Below are positions 23,701 through 30,806 of a DNA stretch of 36,088 nt, one piece after another. The stretch's first letter is position 1; each line of letters opens with the position of its first letter. The position numbers and the translations under genes are program-made. The notes under the pieces were generated by a model. That model was not told the DNA's origin. It made no database searches and worked only from the letters and a program-made list of their open reading frames with translations. The stretch is from assembly GCA_964629965.1 (NCBI GenBank), contig CAZVRZ010000046.1:1-36088 (forward strand), written 5' to 3'. Source of the DNA: CAZVRZ01 sp964629965 (GTDB lineage Bacteria > Chloroflexota > Anaerolineae > Anaerolineales > UBA4823).

Positions 23701-24989
23701 TTTGGGTGGTGCAGTTGGAACGCGGCGGGCTGGTCCGCCCGGCAGAAAGCGACCTGGCAGCAGCCGTCCTCGACTCTACCTATGCCTTTCCAGATGCGTT
23801 GGTCCAGGAAGTGGCTTACGATACCCTGCTGGTACAAAACCGCCAGCAGCTTCACCAGCGCATCGGCGAGATGCTGGAGGCTTTCTATGCCGACAGCATC
23901 GAGCAAAACTGCGAGCTGCTGGCATATCATTTCAGCCGCAGCAATGAACAGGAAAAAGCGCTCAAATACCTGGCAATGGCCGCCCAAAAATCGGCCGACA
24001 AATACGCCAACGCCACCGCCATCCAATACTATTCCCAGATACTACAGATCCGCCGCGCCCAAGGCGACAAAGCCGGGCAGGCCGGCGCGTTGTATTCGAT
24101 GGGCGTGAAGGCCTACGAGATCGGCGACTATCCCAACGCCCGCCCCTGGTTGGAAGAATCCATCCAGTTGCTGCGAGAGATCCAGGATGCCAAGAACGAG
24201 TGCTGGAGCGTCATGTACCTGGGCATGGTAGACCTGAAAGAAGCTCATTACACCCAGTCTGCCGAGCGCCACACCTACGCCCTGGAGCAAGCCCGCCAGC
24301 GCCAGGATCGCTTCCAGGAAGGCATCCACCTGACCAACCTGGCGCGCGTCACCATGCGCCTGGGACAGTACGACCTAGCCTTGCAACAGTTTGAGCAATC
24401 GCTGGAGATCAAGAAGGGCAACAACGATATCATGGGACAGGGTTTTGCCTTGTTCTACCTGGGCCTGATCCACATTTACAAGCAAGAATTCGAACAGGCC
24501 GAAGCCCGGCTGAACGGTTCGATCGAGATGTGGCAGCAGGTCGCCAAGAACGACCGCGGCCTGGCTTACTGCCGCCAGGGCCTGGGATTGTTAGCCCTGG
24601 GCCGCCAGGAATTCGAACAGGCGGAAAAGGAGCTGGGCGCAGCCATCCAGATCTGTGAAAAATTGGTACTCAAAGCCGAATTGATCGAAAATCTATCGCA
24701 CGCCAGCCAGGCATTGCTGGGATTGGATAACCTGGACGGCGCCCGGGAAGCTTCGGCGCGGGCCATCCATCTGTTGGAAGAGCAGAAAGACGTGGAAGAA
24801 GTACAGCAAATCTACCTGAACCATGCCCGCGTGCTGGCAGCTTCCAAAGACCCCGCCGCAAAAGATTACCTGGATAAAGCGGCCAGCATCATGCAAACCC
24901 AGGCCGAGCGGATCGAAGACCCGCCGGCTCGCCAGGTCTACCTGTCGCAGGTGAAAGTCAACCAGGAAATCGCTGCCCTGGCAGCTTAG
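20733..24989 (+). CDS. sAC-like protein: zinc ribbons, two cyclase domains, ATPase, TPRs
   Basis: 1418 residues. Two zinc ribbons (CxxC pairs: Cys3/Cys6/Cys17/Cys20 and Cys30/Cys33/Cys44/Cys47) are followed by a Pro/Ala linker with imperfect repeats (55-105). Cyclase domain C1 (about 184-350) has metal Asp191 (GDVSGF) and Asp241 (KFGGD), but the catalytic Arg after GQTVNLA is lost. Domain C2 (about 437-625) has Asn445 in place of the first metal Asp, yet keeps Thr568, Asn575 and Arg579 (EYTLMGDDINMAARL). Then come an AAA/STAND-type ATPase (about 643-1000; Walker A GNSGLGKS 674-681, Walker B IALDDLHW near 810) and C-terminal TPRs (about 1045-1390). This order matches animal soluble adenylyl cyclase (ADCY10). 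ATG 20733 has AAGGAGG; the frame is open upstream over rlmB. Probable product cAMP; ligand and targets unknown. Confidence 0.9.
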   Translation: MQCARCGAVNPSQARFCMDCGQSLVSGIVCGHCQTLLPPQAHFCYHCGAYVSQAAVPASYQPGAPAPAAAMPVGYQPGAPAPTPAPFPVEQPAPATAMPVGSQHEAHHLGQLPPARPLEELQPSLKRYLTAELYEPLERRPKDKDFEAVRNHLASLIETVKTYLPRPVIEAPQPPGEPAGNMYRGVFLFGDVSGFTPLSEKLKALGQAGAEKITSIINSLFTELTTVLFDHGGILLKFGGDAMLGLFPADTDDEMAQSARRAAQAALAMQQVLKKEQFAEIEAMGEKRSLKIKCGISAGPYFAAHIGTQPNDFNPNGTMAYVTTGQTVNLAEAAEGHANPTEVAMTRNVAELLGEQAQTEAVNKEPDENFRLLLDTPPLEAGSRIRFEIQEPPPGAVQAQITYLVDRLNRLTPYLSDELIQRIVTNPRDAKIPPEHRPVTVMFANYKGISKLIEKHGDSDPGLITQQLNSYFVHMASIVEKYEGTLARMDQYAVGDRIVIFFGAPRAHEDDPVRAVYTALEMKESARKNFAALRTASGVFRFEQRIGINTGHLFAGNAGAPDLRQEYTLMGDDINMAARLMSNAPWDEIYVSRRVKEAVSAFVDFEDRGEIKVKGKEIRIPTFSVLGRRDEVGRTRGLGVTESPLTGRDALLNTFKERGQIFLNKRGQIVSLIGNSGLGKSRLMREFKTWLQAQPQAENYLWIEARALSFSEQMSYWMAGQMMRGLLKLKDNANEDDVLYTLGSRGEELLGENAMDAVPYLAHMMGLDLGEEWAWVKKEDPKVRQKQTLWAAAEFFTAAAKEYPIVIALDDLHWADEASLVLIEHLLHVTDTSRLMFILIFRAVREKGCWKLRDKAAGNYPHRYTEIELSPLNRELSSELLAKLLPGVEFTGEVHGDILDKATGNPFYLEEVVRSLIDSRAVVQEGDFYRVTDQISKITVPATLHAAIVARIDRLTEDARIALQVASVIGRQFRMELLRNLVQAEAEIDLWVVQLERGGLVRPAESDLAAAVLDSTYAFPDALVQEVAYDTLLVQNRQQLHQRIGEMLEAFYADSIEQNCELLAYHFSRSNEQEKALKYLAMAAQKSADKYANATAIQYYSQILQIRRAQGDKAGQAGALYSMGVKAYEIGDYPNARPWLEESIQLLREIQDAKNECWSVMYLGMVDLKEAHYTQSAERHTYALEQARQRQDRFQEGIHLTNLARVTMRLGQYDLALQQFEQSLEIKKGNNDIMGQGFALFYLGLIHIYKQEFEQAEARLNGSIEMWQQVAKNDRGLAYCRQGLGLLALGRQEFEQAEKELGAAIQICEKLVLKAELIENLSHASQALLGLDNLDGAREASARAIHLLEEQKDVEEVQQIYLNHARVLAASKDPAAKDYLDKAASIMQTQAERIEDPPARQVYLSQVKVNQEIAALAA

Positions 24990-24990
24990 C

Positions 24991-25890
24991 TCACCGCGCC
25001 GAAAGCAGCAGGAGCGGATCGACTGCCAGGAACCAGCCGCTCACCCGCCAGGTGCAGTAGTTGGCCATTTCGACCGGCGTGGCGCGATTATCATAATGTG
25101 CCAGGCCGGCAAAGCTTGCCCCGGCCGGACCGAGGCGCACTTCCAGGTGCAGATGCGGGTTGAGGGCATTGCCGCTGTCGCCCACTTTGCCAAGCTCCTG
25201 CCCGCAAGCTACCGTATCCCCCAACTGTAAGCCGGCCGTGCTTTGCAAGTGAGCATAAAGAAAATAGAATGAGCGTTCATCCGGGTTGTAAAGCAGCTCG
25301 GGGCCGTCCGGGCAGGTCAGCGCAGGGTGCGGCGGCAGTGTAGGGATCGCTTGCGGCAGGTTTTGCGCTTGCAGCCAGGGCGCGGGGATATCTGCCAGGG
25401 GCGATTCAATCAACACCGCATTGCCGTAAGGGAAACGATCCTCGATCAGGGCAACCACGCGGCCCGCCAGGGCTGCCTGCACCCCCCGCCCCGCCAGGGC
25501 AACCTGGCTGCCGGGGTGGCGGTCGCTAAGATCCACCCCCTGGTGGGGATCATCCGATCCCAACGGCGGAGGGTAATAGGGATTGCTGATCATACCGGGC
25601 AGCTCCGCAAGGGATACGTCGACCAGCGGCGAGCATACCTGCGGCGCGGCAGCAGTGGCCGAAGGGCTGGGTGTTGGCGGCAAATTCGTGGGCAGCATAT
25701 TCGTGGGCGTTGGGGTGAGCGTGGGTAGAGCCGCAAGATTTTGCGGCTCTACAGCAGTTGGGGTAGGCGCCTCCGCGGCCCTGGTCGAAGCGGGCGACAA
25801 AACCGGCGAAGAACCGCCGGCCGCCTGGCAGGCAGCCAACATCAGGCAGGCACACACGCCCGCGCAGATGCCTATCCGTCGAAGAAGCAC
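24991..25890 (-). CDS. M23 (LytM-type) metallopeptidase lipoprotein
   Basis: 299 residues from GTG 25890. This start gives a lipoprotein signal, MLLRRIGICAGVCACLMLAAC, with lipobox Cys21; longer readings reach into the MFS gene and lose the signal. A Thr/Pro/Ala-rich linker (22-85) leads to an M23 domain with zinc ligands His116 and Asp120 (HQGVD) and the HLH motif His246/His248, plus YAH at 212-214. Such enzymes cut peptidoglycan cross-bridges, or act as scaffolds when inactive; all ligands are present here. The linker is partly encoded by dispersed DNA repeats (25684-25752). It starts 2 bp after the MFS stop and is probably the last gene of the DUF2089-led operon. Its stop is 1 bp from that of the convergent cyclase gene. 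Confidence 0.85.
   Translation of the reverse strand: MLLRRIGICAGVCACLMLAACQAAGGSSPVLSPASTRAAEAPTPTAVEPQNLAALPTLTPTPTNMLPTNLPPTPSPSATAAAPQVCSPLVDVSLAELPGMISNPYYPPPLGSDDPHQGVDLSDRHPGSQVALAGRGVQAALAGRVVALIEDRFPYGNAVLIESPLADIPAPWLQAQNLPQAIPTLPPHPALTCPDGPELLYNPDERSFYFLYAHLQSTAGLQLGDTVACGQELGKVGDSGNALNPHLHLEVRLGPAGASFAGLAHYDNRATPVEMANYCTWRVSGWFLAVDPLLLLSAR
25684..25708 (+). repeat. Two ATTCGTGGGC units, 15-bp period, in the M23 linker
   Basis: Copies at 25684-25693 and 25699-25708 separated by AGCAT. On the coding strand they read CCC-ACG-AAT and give the peptide PTN twice (PTNMLPTNL). Confidence 0.65.
25725..25752. repeat. 28-bp perfect palindrome inside the M23 gene
   Basis: Arms GTAGAGCCGCAA (25725-25736) and TTGCGGCTCTAC (25741-25752) with the 4-nt loop GATT. 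It is translated as part of VEPQNLAALP in the lipoprotein linker, so it is tolerated in frame. Its form, a short palindrome next to other dispersed repeats, resembles REP-like elements. Confidence 0.75.
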
Positions 25891-25892
25891 AG

Positions 25893-27224
25893 CTACCCAG
25901 CCCCCTGCGCCTGCTGGTGATCTGGCAGCAGGCTTTCGACATTGCGCACAACCGGAAAGAAATACCCGCCCGCGCAAACCAACCCGGCCAGTAAGCCAAA
26001 AATTACGAACATCAATCCCATGCCCGCACCGGGGCCTGAGCCCACCAGCCAGCTCCACGAAGCAACCAGCGCGCCGCCCGGGTTCATGGCAGGCTCCAGC
26101 ACCTTATCGGCCAATTGCCCGCCAATCACCATGGCTAACGGTGAAACGAACCAGGCGATCAGCCGGCGGATCGAGAAGACGCGCCCCTGCAAGTCGGGAG
26201 CAACCTTGGCCTGCCAAATAGCCTGGTTGGAACCGTTAATGATCGGGACAAAGAAAGCGCCGATGAACGAAGACACCACCCAGACCGGCAGCGAGCGACC
26301 CACGCCCATAACCACCGTAGCAAACAGGCTGGAGAGCAGCCAACCCATCAGCACACCGTGCACCCGGCGTTTGGGGCCGCCCCAACTGCTCATCACCAGC
26401 CCACCCACCACACCGCCAATGGCGCCGGCCGTATTCACACCCGCAAAGATCATCTCGTCGTTGCCGGTGCGCGCCAGGATCAACGCCGCCATGATGGCAT
26501 ATGGAATGCCGACAAAGAAATTACCTAATAGAAAAACGATCTGTAAACCCAACAGGCTGGGACGCTGCAAGATATACGTAAAGCCATAGGCGGCCTCTTT
26601 AAGTAAGCTGCCCTGCGCCTGGCGGCCTTCCTCGGTGACCAGCGGTTGAGGTACATGCACCAGGAGCAGCGCGCCAATGGCAAACACAAAGCTCACAATA
26701 TCGACGACCAGGATGCCGGCCAGGCCAATCAACCCGATCAGCGCGCCCGCCAGCAGCGGGGCAAAGATGCCGGAACCAGTCTCCGCCAGCGACATCATCC
26801 CATTGGCCCGGCCGTAATCTTCTTTGGGGAGCATGGTGGTGATGGCTGCCGAGTAGGCCGGCCATTGAAAGGCCTGGAAGATGCCCTGAAAGGAGCTGGT
26901 AATATACAAGTGCCAGATCTCCAGCCTGCCCGTCGAATACAGGATCAGAATAGCGATCGTTGCCAATCCCGATGCCAGGTCGCTGAGCATCATCATCAAC
27001 TTGCGATTGCTGCGATCGACAATTGCCCCGGCAAAGGGGCTGACGACCAGCATAGGCGTAACAAAGAAAAAACCGACCATGGCCAGGGCAGCGGCTGAGC
27101 CGGTTATCTCATAAGCCCAGATCGTGGTGGCGAAACCGGTCATGCTGGTTCCCAGCAGCGAGATAACCTGGCCAATCATAACGATCGAAAATCCAAACAT
27201 CCCTTTCGGTTGTTTCGCCGGCAT
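25893..27224 (-). CDS. MFS exporter, DHA3/MefA-like
   Basis: 443 residues with about 12 hydrophobic segments. The first half reads FSIVMIGQVISLLGTSMTGFATTIWAYEITGS and carries the loop FAGAIVDRSNRKLMMMLSDL, typical of MefA/DHA3-type drug and macrolide exporters; PKEDYGRANGMMSLAETGSGIFAPLLAG and APDLQGRVFSIRRLIAWFVSP are further family-like blocks. Resistance is a family property and not shown here. ATG 27224 (MPAKQPKG) is preferred to TTG 27242 because AGGAGA lies 7 nt upstream. It follows the second DUF4097 gene by 33 bp and the M23 gene starts 2 bp after its stop, so it probably belongs to the DUF2089-led operon. Confidence 0.87.
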   Translation of the reverse strand: MPAKQPKGMFGFSIVMIGQVISLLGTSMTGFATTIWAYEITGSAAALAMVGFFFVTPMLVVSPFAGAIVDRSNRKLMMMLSDLASGLATIAILILYSTGRLEIWHLYITSSFQGIFQAFQWPAYSAAITTMLPKEDYGRANGMMSLAETGSGIFAPLLAGALIGLIGLAGILVVDIVSFVFAIGALLLVHVPQPLVTEEGRQAQGSLLKEAAYGFTYILQRPSLLGLQIVFLLGNFFVGIPYAIMAALILARTGNDEMIFAGVNTAGAIGGVVGGLVMSSWGGPKRRVHGVLMGWLLSSLFATVVMGVGRSLPVWVVSSFIGAFFVPIINGSNQAIWQAKVAPDLQGRVFSIRRLIAWFVSPLAMVIGGQLADKVLEPAMNPGGALVASWSWLVGSGPGAGMGLMFVIFGLLAGLVCAGGYFFPVVRNVESLLPDHQQAQGAG

Positions 27225-27257
27225 CGTGTTCTCCTGTGCCAAAGCAGTGGTTGTCTT

Positions 27258-28235
27258 TTAAGATTTTAGTTCTTTGATGGCCTCTTCCACGGAGAGCTCG
27301 CCGCGGGCAATGCGATCCAACACTTCCATGCGTGCAGAGGGAACAACCTCCGGCGTGGTTTCTCCTGCGGCGGCAGAGCCGGCTTCAGCCTGCGAATTCG
27401 TGGGCGACGAATTCGTGGGCGACGACATTTCGCCGCTTTCCCGATCCGACAGCACAAAGTTGCCGGAAACGCTGTGGAAGCTCACCTTAGGCCCGCCTTG
27501 CTGCACGACCACATGCCAGTGGCCCCGCCCCTGGGAACGCTGTTCGACCGGCAAGTAGATCACGGCCTCACCGCTGACGCTGTTGCCGACCAGCTCGCAG
27601 CCCGTTTCCGGCGGCACCATCAGGCGCACTTCGCCCGAGACCGAATCGAAGTGATACGATCCCTGGCCCAGCGGGCTTTGCATAAAGACATTGCCACTGA
27701 CGGTTGTAATGCTCACCTCGTCCAGCCGGGAGGCGCGGATGTCTACAGAACCGGAAACCGTATTCAGGCGCAGCGCGCCGCTGAGCTGCCCAGCAGATAC
27801 CTCGCCGCTCACGGTAGAGATATTCAACTTACCATCCAATGATTCAACCGTGATCTCGCCGCTGACGCTGCCCAGGTCTAGATCGCCTGCCAGCTCCCTG
27901 ACCGACAACAGGCTGGAAACACCGTTGACTTTTAACACGCATTGCGGCGGGACGAGCACCTTATAATCCACCTCGGCCGGTTTGCCGAAATTAAAGAAGA
28001 CCCACATGCCTCTTTGGCGCGTCTCAACCAGCACGCGACCGCTCTCTTCCTGTTCCATGACGATCTGCGTTTGCCCGGCGGCGATCGAGTCAAGATGCTT
28101 GACAGCCGTGACCTGGATGCGCCCCTCTTCGCCGGGCTGGATCTCGATCTTCCCGGCAATGTTGGTCAATTTCAGGTTCGCCTGCCCGGCGACATCGAAT
28201 GACCGTTCGATTACTTCGACTTCTTGCGCTGGCAT
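27258..28235 (-). CDS. DUF4097 beta-solenoid protein with C-terminal SHOCT-like motif
   Basis: 325 residues, no signal peptide or membrane segment. Residues about 20-262 are a DUF4097-type solenoid in which VSGE/N/S-like turns recur about every 20 residues (SVSGEI 123-128, TVSGEV 141-146, TVSGSV 159-164, TVSGNV 178-183, SVSGEV 198-203, SVSGEA 219-224, SVSGNF 255-260). A repeat-encoded linker (270-280, SSPTNSSPTNS) leads to a C-terminal helical pair (303-324, MEVLDRIARGELSVEEAIKEL) that resembles the SHOCT-like motif of its four upstream neighbours. Related to YvlB of B. subtilis, whose family is linked to envelope stress. ATG 28235 is chosen (GGAGG 7 nt upstream). Fifth gene of the operon. 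Confidence 0.85.
   Translation of the reverse strand: MPAQEVEVIERSFDVAGQANLKLTNIAGKIEIQPGEEGRIQVTAVKHLDSIAAGQTQIVMEQEESGRVLVETRQRGMWVFFNFGKPAEVDYKVLVPPQCVLKVNGVSSLLSVRELAGDLDLGSVSGEITVESLDGKLNISTVSGEVSAGQLSGALRLNTVSGSVDIRASRLDEVSITTVSGNVFMQSPLGQGSYHFDSVSGEVRLMVPPETGCELVGNSVSGEAVIYLPVEQRSQGRGHWHVVVQQGGPKVSFHSVSGNFVLSDRESGEMSSPTNSSPTNSQAEAGSAAAGETTPEVVPSARMEVLDRIARGELSVEEAIKELKS
27394..27423 (+). repeat. 15-bp tandem repeat GAATTCGTGGGCGAC, two copies
   Basis: Two identical 15-bp units (27394-27408, 27409-27423). On the coding strand they give SPTNS repeated. Same core and period as units in the M23, DnaD-like and 276-residue genes. Confidence 0.75.
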
Positions 28236-28244
28236 TCTCACCTC

Positions 28245-28622
28245 CTAGTCAATAAAGACTTCGATATGCTCGCCGTCTTCCTCGTCCATGACATCCACGA
28301 TCTTGCCTTCCATGCCCCCGGCTCGGATCGCATCGGCGATCTCAGCAAAATCGATGTTAGGGGCAAACTGGGTGGCAATATTCATGCCGGCATCCACCAA
28401 ACCCAAGGGCAGGTTCACGTTCACCTTGGTGCGACCGGTAGCCACATCCGTCACCCGCACTCGCATCCAACCCTTGCCCAGGCGGGTGGGTTGGATGGGA
28501 GAGCTTCTGACATCCTTCCGGCTGTCGCGCAAAGCCGCCAGCAAACGGGCACCCTCCTCAGCCGTGATCTTCCCTTCATCAATCATCCGTAAAATTCGCA
28601 TGCGCTCATCTGATGTAACCAT
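28245..28622 (-). CDS. Small YvlB-like protein with N-terminal SHOCT-like motif
   Basis: 125 residues, soluble. The N-terminal SHOCT-like helix pair is SDERMRILRMIDEGKITAEEGARLLAAL (4-31). The rest (52-125) holds VRVTDVATGRTKVNVNLPLGLVDAGMNI and an acidic end, DEEDGEHIEVFID. This C-terminal region resembles that of the 276-residue gene upstream (LPLPLGLASWG..., EDDGERVEIYIG), so the two are paralogous. ATG 28622 is chosen because GAGGAGG lies 6 nt upstream; the frame is open 18 bases further. It starts 14 nt after the previous stop and 9 nt separate its end from the next start. Confidence 0.8.
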   Translation of the reverse strand: MVTSDERMRILRMIDEGKITAEEGARLLAALRDSRKDVRSSPIQPTRLGKGWMRVRVTDVATGRTKVNVNLPLGLVDAGMNIATQFAPNIDFAEIADAIRAGGMEGKIVDVMDEEDGEHIEVFID

Positions 28623-28636
28623 ACCAACCTCCTCGA

Positions 28637-29467
28637 TCAACCGATATAAATCTCCACCCGCTCGCCGTCATCTTCCTGCACTTCCACGAAAAAAGGCGAT
28701 TCAGGTGTAGCATGTTTCAAAGCCATGACCATCTCATCCAAATTCATATTCTCCATATTGGGAATGCGGCGGCCAAAAGTGCGCGCCCCCCAGCTTGCCA
28801 ATCCCAGCGGCAGCGGTAAGCTGATGGCGATCTTCTGGGGATGTTCGCCCGGCTTCTGGTAGACCCGCAGGTGCAGCCAGCGCGCCGTCCGGCTGGCCCA
28901 GGCCAAGGCCATGATCAGCACACCGAAGAGAAAGGGGAACCAGGCGCAGGCAAACCAAAAGCCAAAGCCGCCGCTGTTCCAGGCCAGGTACATGAACAAA
29001 CCACCCAGCACCGTGATGCCAATGCCCACCCACATCGGGATCCACCACCAGCTTCTCCAACGCTTGGCAGCCGGAGACTCGTGCTCGACCGCTTCTGACG
29101 CGCCGTCTTCGTGGGCGCCGTATTCGTGAGCGGCATATTCGTGTGCGGGCTCGGCAGGTGTTTCATCGGCGGGCATGGCAGCAGAACGCAGCCCCGGTGC
29201 TGGCGTATTCGTGGGCACATCCCCCAGCATGTCATTGCGACCCCGGCCTTCTTTGCCGGGGGAAGCAATCTCTCGCTCCTGTCCGTCGTATTCGTGCGCG
29301 CCGTATTCGTGGCCGCCTTCCGCCAGGGCCTGCAGCAACAGCACGCCTTCATCTGCCGTGATGATGCCCTGGTCGACCATCTCAAGGATGCGCAGTTGCT
29401 CGTTTTCGGGCACAGAGTCGTTCGTATTCGAAACACGGTTTACCCCATCGCGGTGGACCCGGCGCAT
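28637..29467 (-). CDS. Two-helix membrane protein with SHOCT-like motif and YvlB-like tail
   Basis: 276 residues: SHOCT-like motif at 21-50 (ENEQLRILEMVDQGIITADEGVLLLQAL), a long polar linker (52-132), two membrane segments (about 143-163 and 168-190), and a cytoplasmic-type tail (210-276) paralogous to the 125-residue neighbour (SLPLPLGLASWGARTFG, EDDGERVEIYIG). The linker is made of dispersed DNA repeats read in two frames: AHEY-type units from GCC-CAC-GAA-TA, one PTN unit, and REIASPGKEGRGRND from a palindromic element. Both SHOCT motif and tail probably face the cytoplasm. ATG 29467 has AAGGAAG upstream and lies 1 nt beyond the preceding stop. The only integral membrane protein among the five core genes, so a possible anchor for them. 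Confidence 0.8.
   Translation of the reverse strand: MRRVHRDGVNRVSNTNDSVPENEQLRILEMVDQGIITADEGVLLLQALAEGGHEYGAHEYDGQEREIASPGKEGRGRNDMLGDVPTNTPAPGLRSAAMPADETPAEPAHEYAAHEYGAHEDGASEAVEHESPAAKRWRSWWWIPMWVGIGITVLGGLFMYLAWNSGGFGFWFACAWFPFLFGVLIMALAWASRTARWLHLRVYQKPGEHPQKIAISLPLPLGLASWGARTFGRRIPNMENMNLDEMVMALKHATPESPFFVEVQEDDGERVEIYIG
29107..29146 (+). repeat. Three ATTCGTG-type units, 15-bp period
   Basis: CTTCGTGGGC (29107-29116), ATTCGTGAGC (29122-29131) and ATTCGTGTGC (29137-29146), exactly 15 bp apart. On the coding strand they give AHEYAAHEYGAHE; a single ATTCGTGGGC at 29207-29216 in the same gene is read in another frame as PTN. Confidence 0.7.
29231..29273. repeat. Palindromic dispersed element (copy 1), translated
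   Basis: GTCATTGCGA then CCCCGGC / GCCGGGG inverted arms and GAAGCAATCTC; outer arms ATTGC and GCAAT also pair. A near-identical copy is at 33351-33392. Read on the coding strand as EREIASPGKEGRGRND. The form ATTGCGA...GAAGCAATCTC resembles a repeat widely seen in unrelated bacterial genomes. Confidence 0.8.
29290..29314 (+). repeat. Two further ATTCGTG units, 15-bp period
   Basis: ATTCGTGCGC (29290-29299) and ATTCGTGGCC (29305-29314). They give GHEYGAHEY on the coding strand, directly flanking the palindromic element. Confidence 0.65.
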
Positions 29468-29468
29468 G

Positions 29469-30803
29469 TTACGCTTCCTTTCCTTCCAAAGCAGACAATA
29501 ATTTTTCCGCCTGCTCGAGCGAGATCTTCTTCTGCTCCAGCATGCGCAAGATCACCAGGCGCTCTTCTTCGCTGACCGGGTCGATCGGCGAAACTGGAGG
29601 CGCAGCCGGCACGGGAGGTTTGATGCCCGTATTCCAACTGAACTGCCAGGCGTGCTTCTCGCGACGGCGGGCGCGCTCATCCGTGGTGCGCGCTTTTTGC
29701 TCGACCCGGCGCTGGGTGGCAGCCACCTTGCGCTCGAGTTTCTCCTGCGCCCGTTTCATGCGTTCTTGCATCCGCTCAGAAGCCCGCTCGCTGGCCTCGC
29801 GGGCGCGCTGTTGGATGCGCTCGAGCTGCTCGGGAGACAGGCCCACCGTACCCGGCGGCAGTGTACCCAGCCGCGGTGTACCCAACGCCGTGGTCAGCGA
29901 AGCCATCTGAGCGCTGAGCTGCTGCTCGAACAATTGCATCTGAGCCTCGATCTGCTCGGCGATCTGCTGGCCAATGTTATCGGCAATGCTGTCCATCTCC
30001 TCGCCCACTTCGATATCAATATCCGGCATCACGCCCATGTTGGGCTCAAACCCCGAGATCAGGATATTGCCGCCGGCAGAGAGCTTCACTTCCGTTTCGC
30101 CTTCGCCCAGCGTGAACTCACAAGGAGCAGCCAGGTCCTTGGGAACCTCGATGTCTTCCAGGTCCACCACGATGTGTCCCGCTTTACCGATGCTAACCAG
30201 GGCACTGGCATCGGCAGGGATGTGCAATACCAGGTTGCCATCGGCAGTGACCTGGTATTCCTGCCCGGGCGTGGGGTCCAGCGATAGAATGGCATTGCCT
30301 TTCACCCTGGCAGCCACGCTGCCATCCACATCGTCCAGGTTCAAATTGCCGTTGATGCACCCGGCAGAAAAATCGCCTTGCACATCCCGCAGCACGGCGT
30401 TGCCATCAACCGTATCGATCTCGATCCCTCCATCCAGGTTGCGCGCTTGCAGGTTCCCATGCAGCTTCTTGAGGTGGGTTTTGCCCACGCTGCGCAAAGT
30501 CAGCGAACCATGCACCTCTTCGATGACCAGCTCGCCTTCCAGCGCTTTGCACACGGCATCGCCGTGCACGGCGCTCACCTGAACCTGCGCCTGGCGCGGA
30601 ACCCGCACCGAGCAGTCGCTCCGGCAGGATATCCACACCATGCCCGCGCCTGCGTTGTCACCATCCTGTTTCAGCTCGTAATCGGGCGAAGAAGCCTTGA
30701 TGCTCACTTCCACAGCTTCTTCATCGCCCTTCAAGCGCAAATCACCCTGCACGTTCAGGAACACCTTAGGCTTGCCGCCAGTTGTCACTGTCTGCTTATC
30801 CAT
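29469..30803 (-). CDS. DUF4097-like solenoid protein with coiled coil and SHOCT-like motif
   Basis: 444 residues, no signal peptide. Residues about 12-255 form a beta-solenoid like DUF4097/bactofilin-type repeats, with short HG, DG and NG turns (KLHGNLQARNLDGGIEIDTVDG, INGNLNLDDVDGSV). Long charged helices follow (about 270-305 and 322-385, rich in Glu, Arg, Lys and Gln), likely coiled coils for self-assembly. The C-terminal SHOCT-like pair (411-441) reads SEEERLVILRMLEQKKISLEQAEKLLSAL in two overlapping halves. ATG 30803 has GAGAGGTGAGA upstream, and its start is 3 nt beyond the DUF2089 stop. The combination suggests an oligomeric scaffold that binds partners through the shared motif; this is inference. 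Confidence 0.8.
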   Translation of the reverse strand: MDKQTVTTGGKPKVFLNVQGDLRLKGDEEAVEVSIKASSPDYELKQDGDNAGAGMVWISCRSDCSVRVPRQAQVQVSAVHGDAVCKALEGELVIEEVHGSLTLRSVGKTHLKKLHGNLQARNLDGGIEIDTVDGNAVLRDVQGDFSAGCINGNLNLDDVDGSVAARVKGNAILSLDPTPGQEYQVTADGNLVLHIPADASALVSIGKAGHIVVDLEDIEVPKDLAAPCEFTLGEGETEVKLSAGGNILISGFEPNMGVMPDIDIEVGEEMDSIADNIGQQIAEQIEAQMQLFEQQLSAQMASLTTALGTPRLGTLPPGTVGLSPEQLERIQQRAREASERASERMQERMKRAQEKLERKVAATQRRVEQKARTTDERARRREKHAWQFSWNTGIKPPVPAAPPVSPIDPVSEEERLVILRMLEQKKISLEQAEKLLSALEGKEA

Positions 30804-30806
30804 ATC

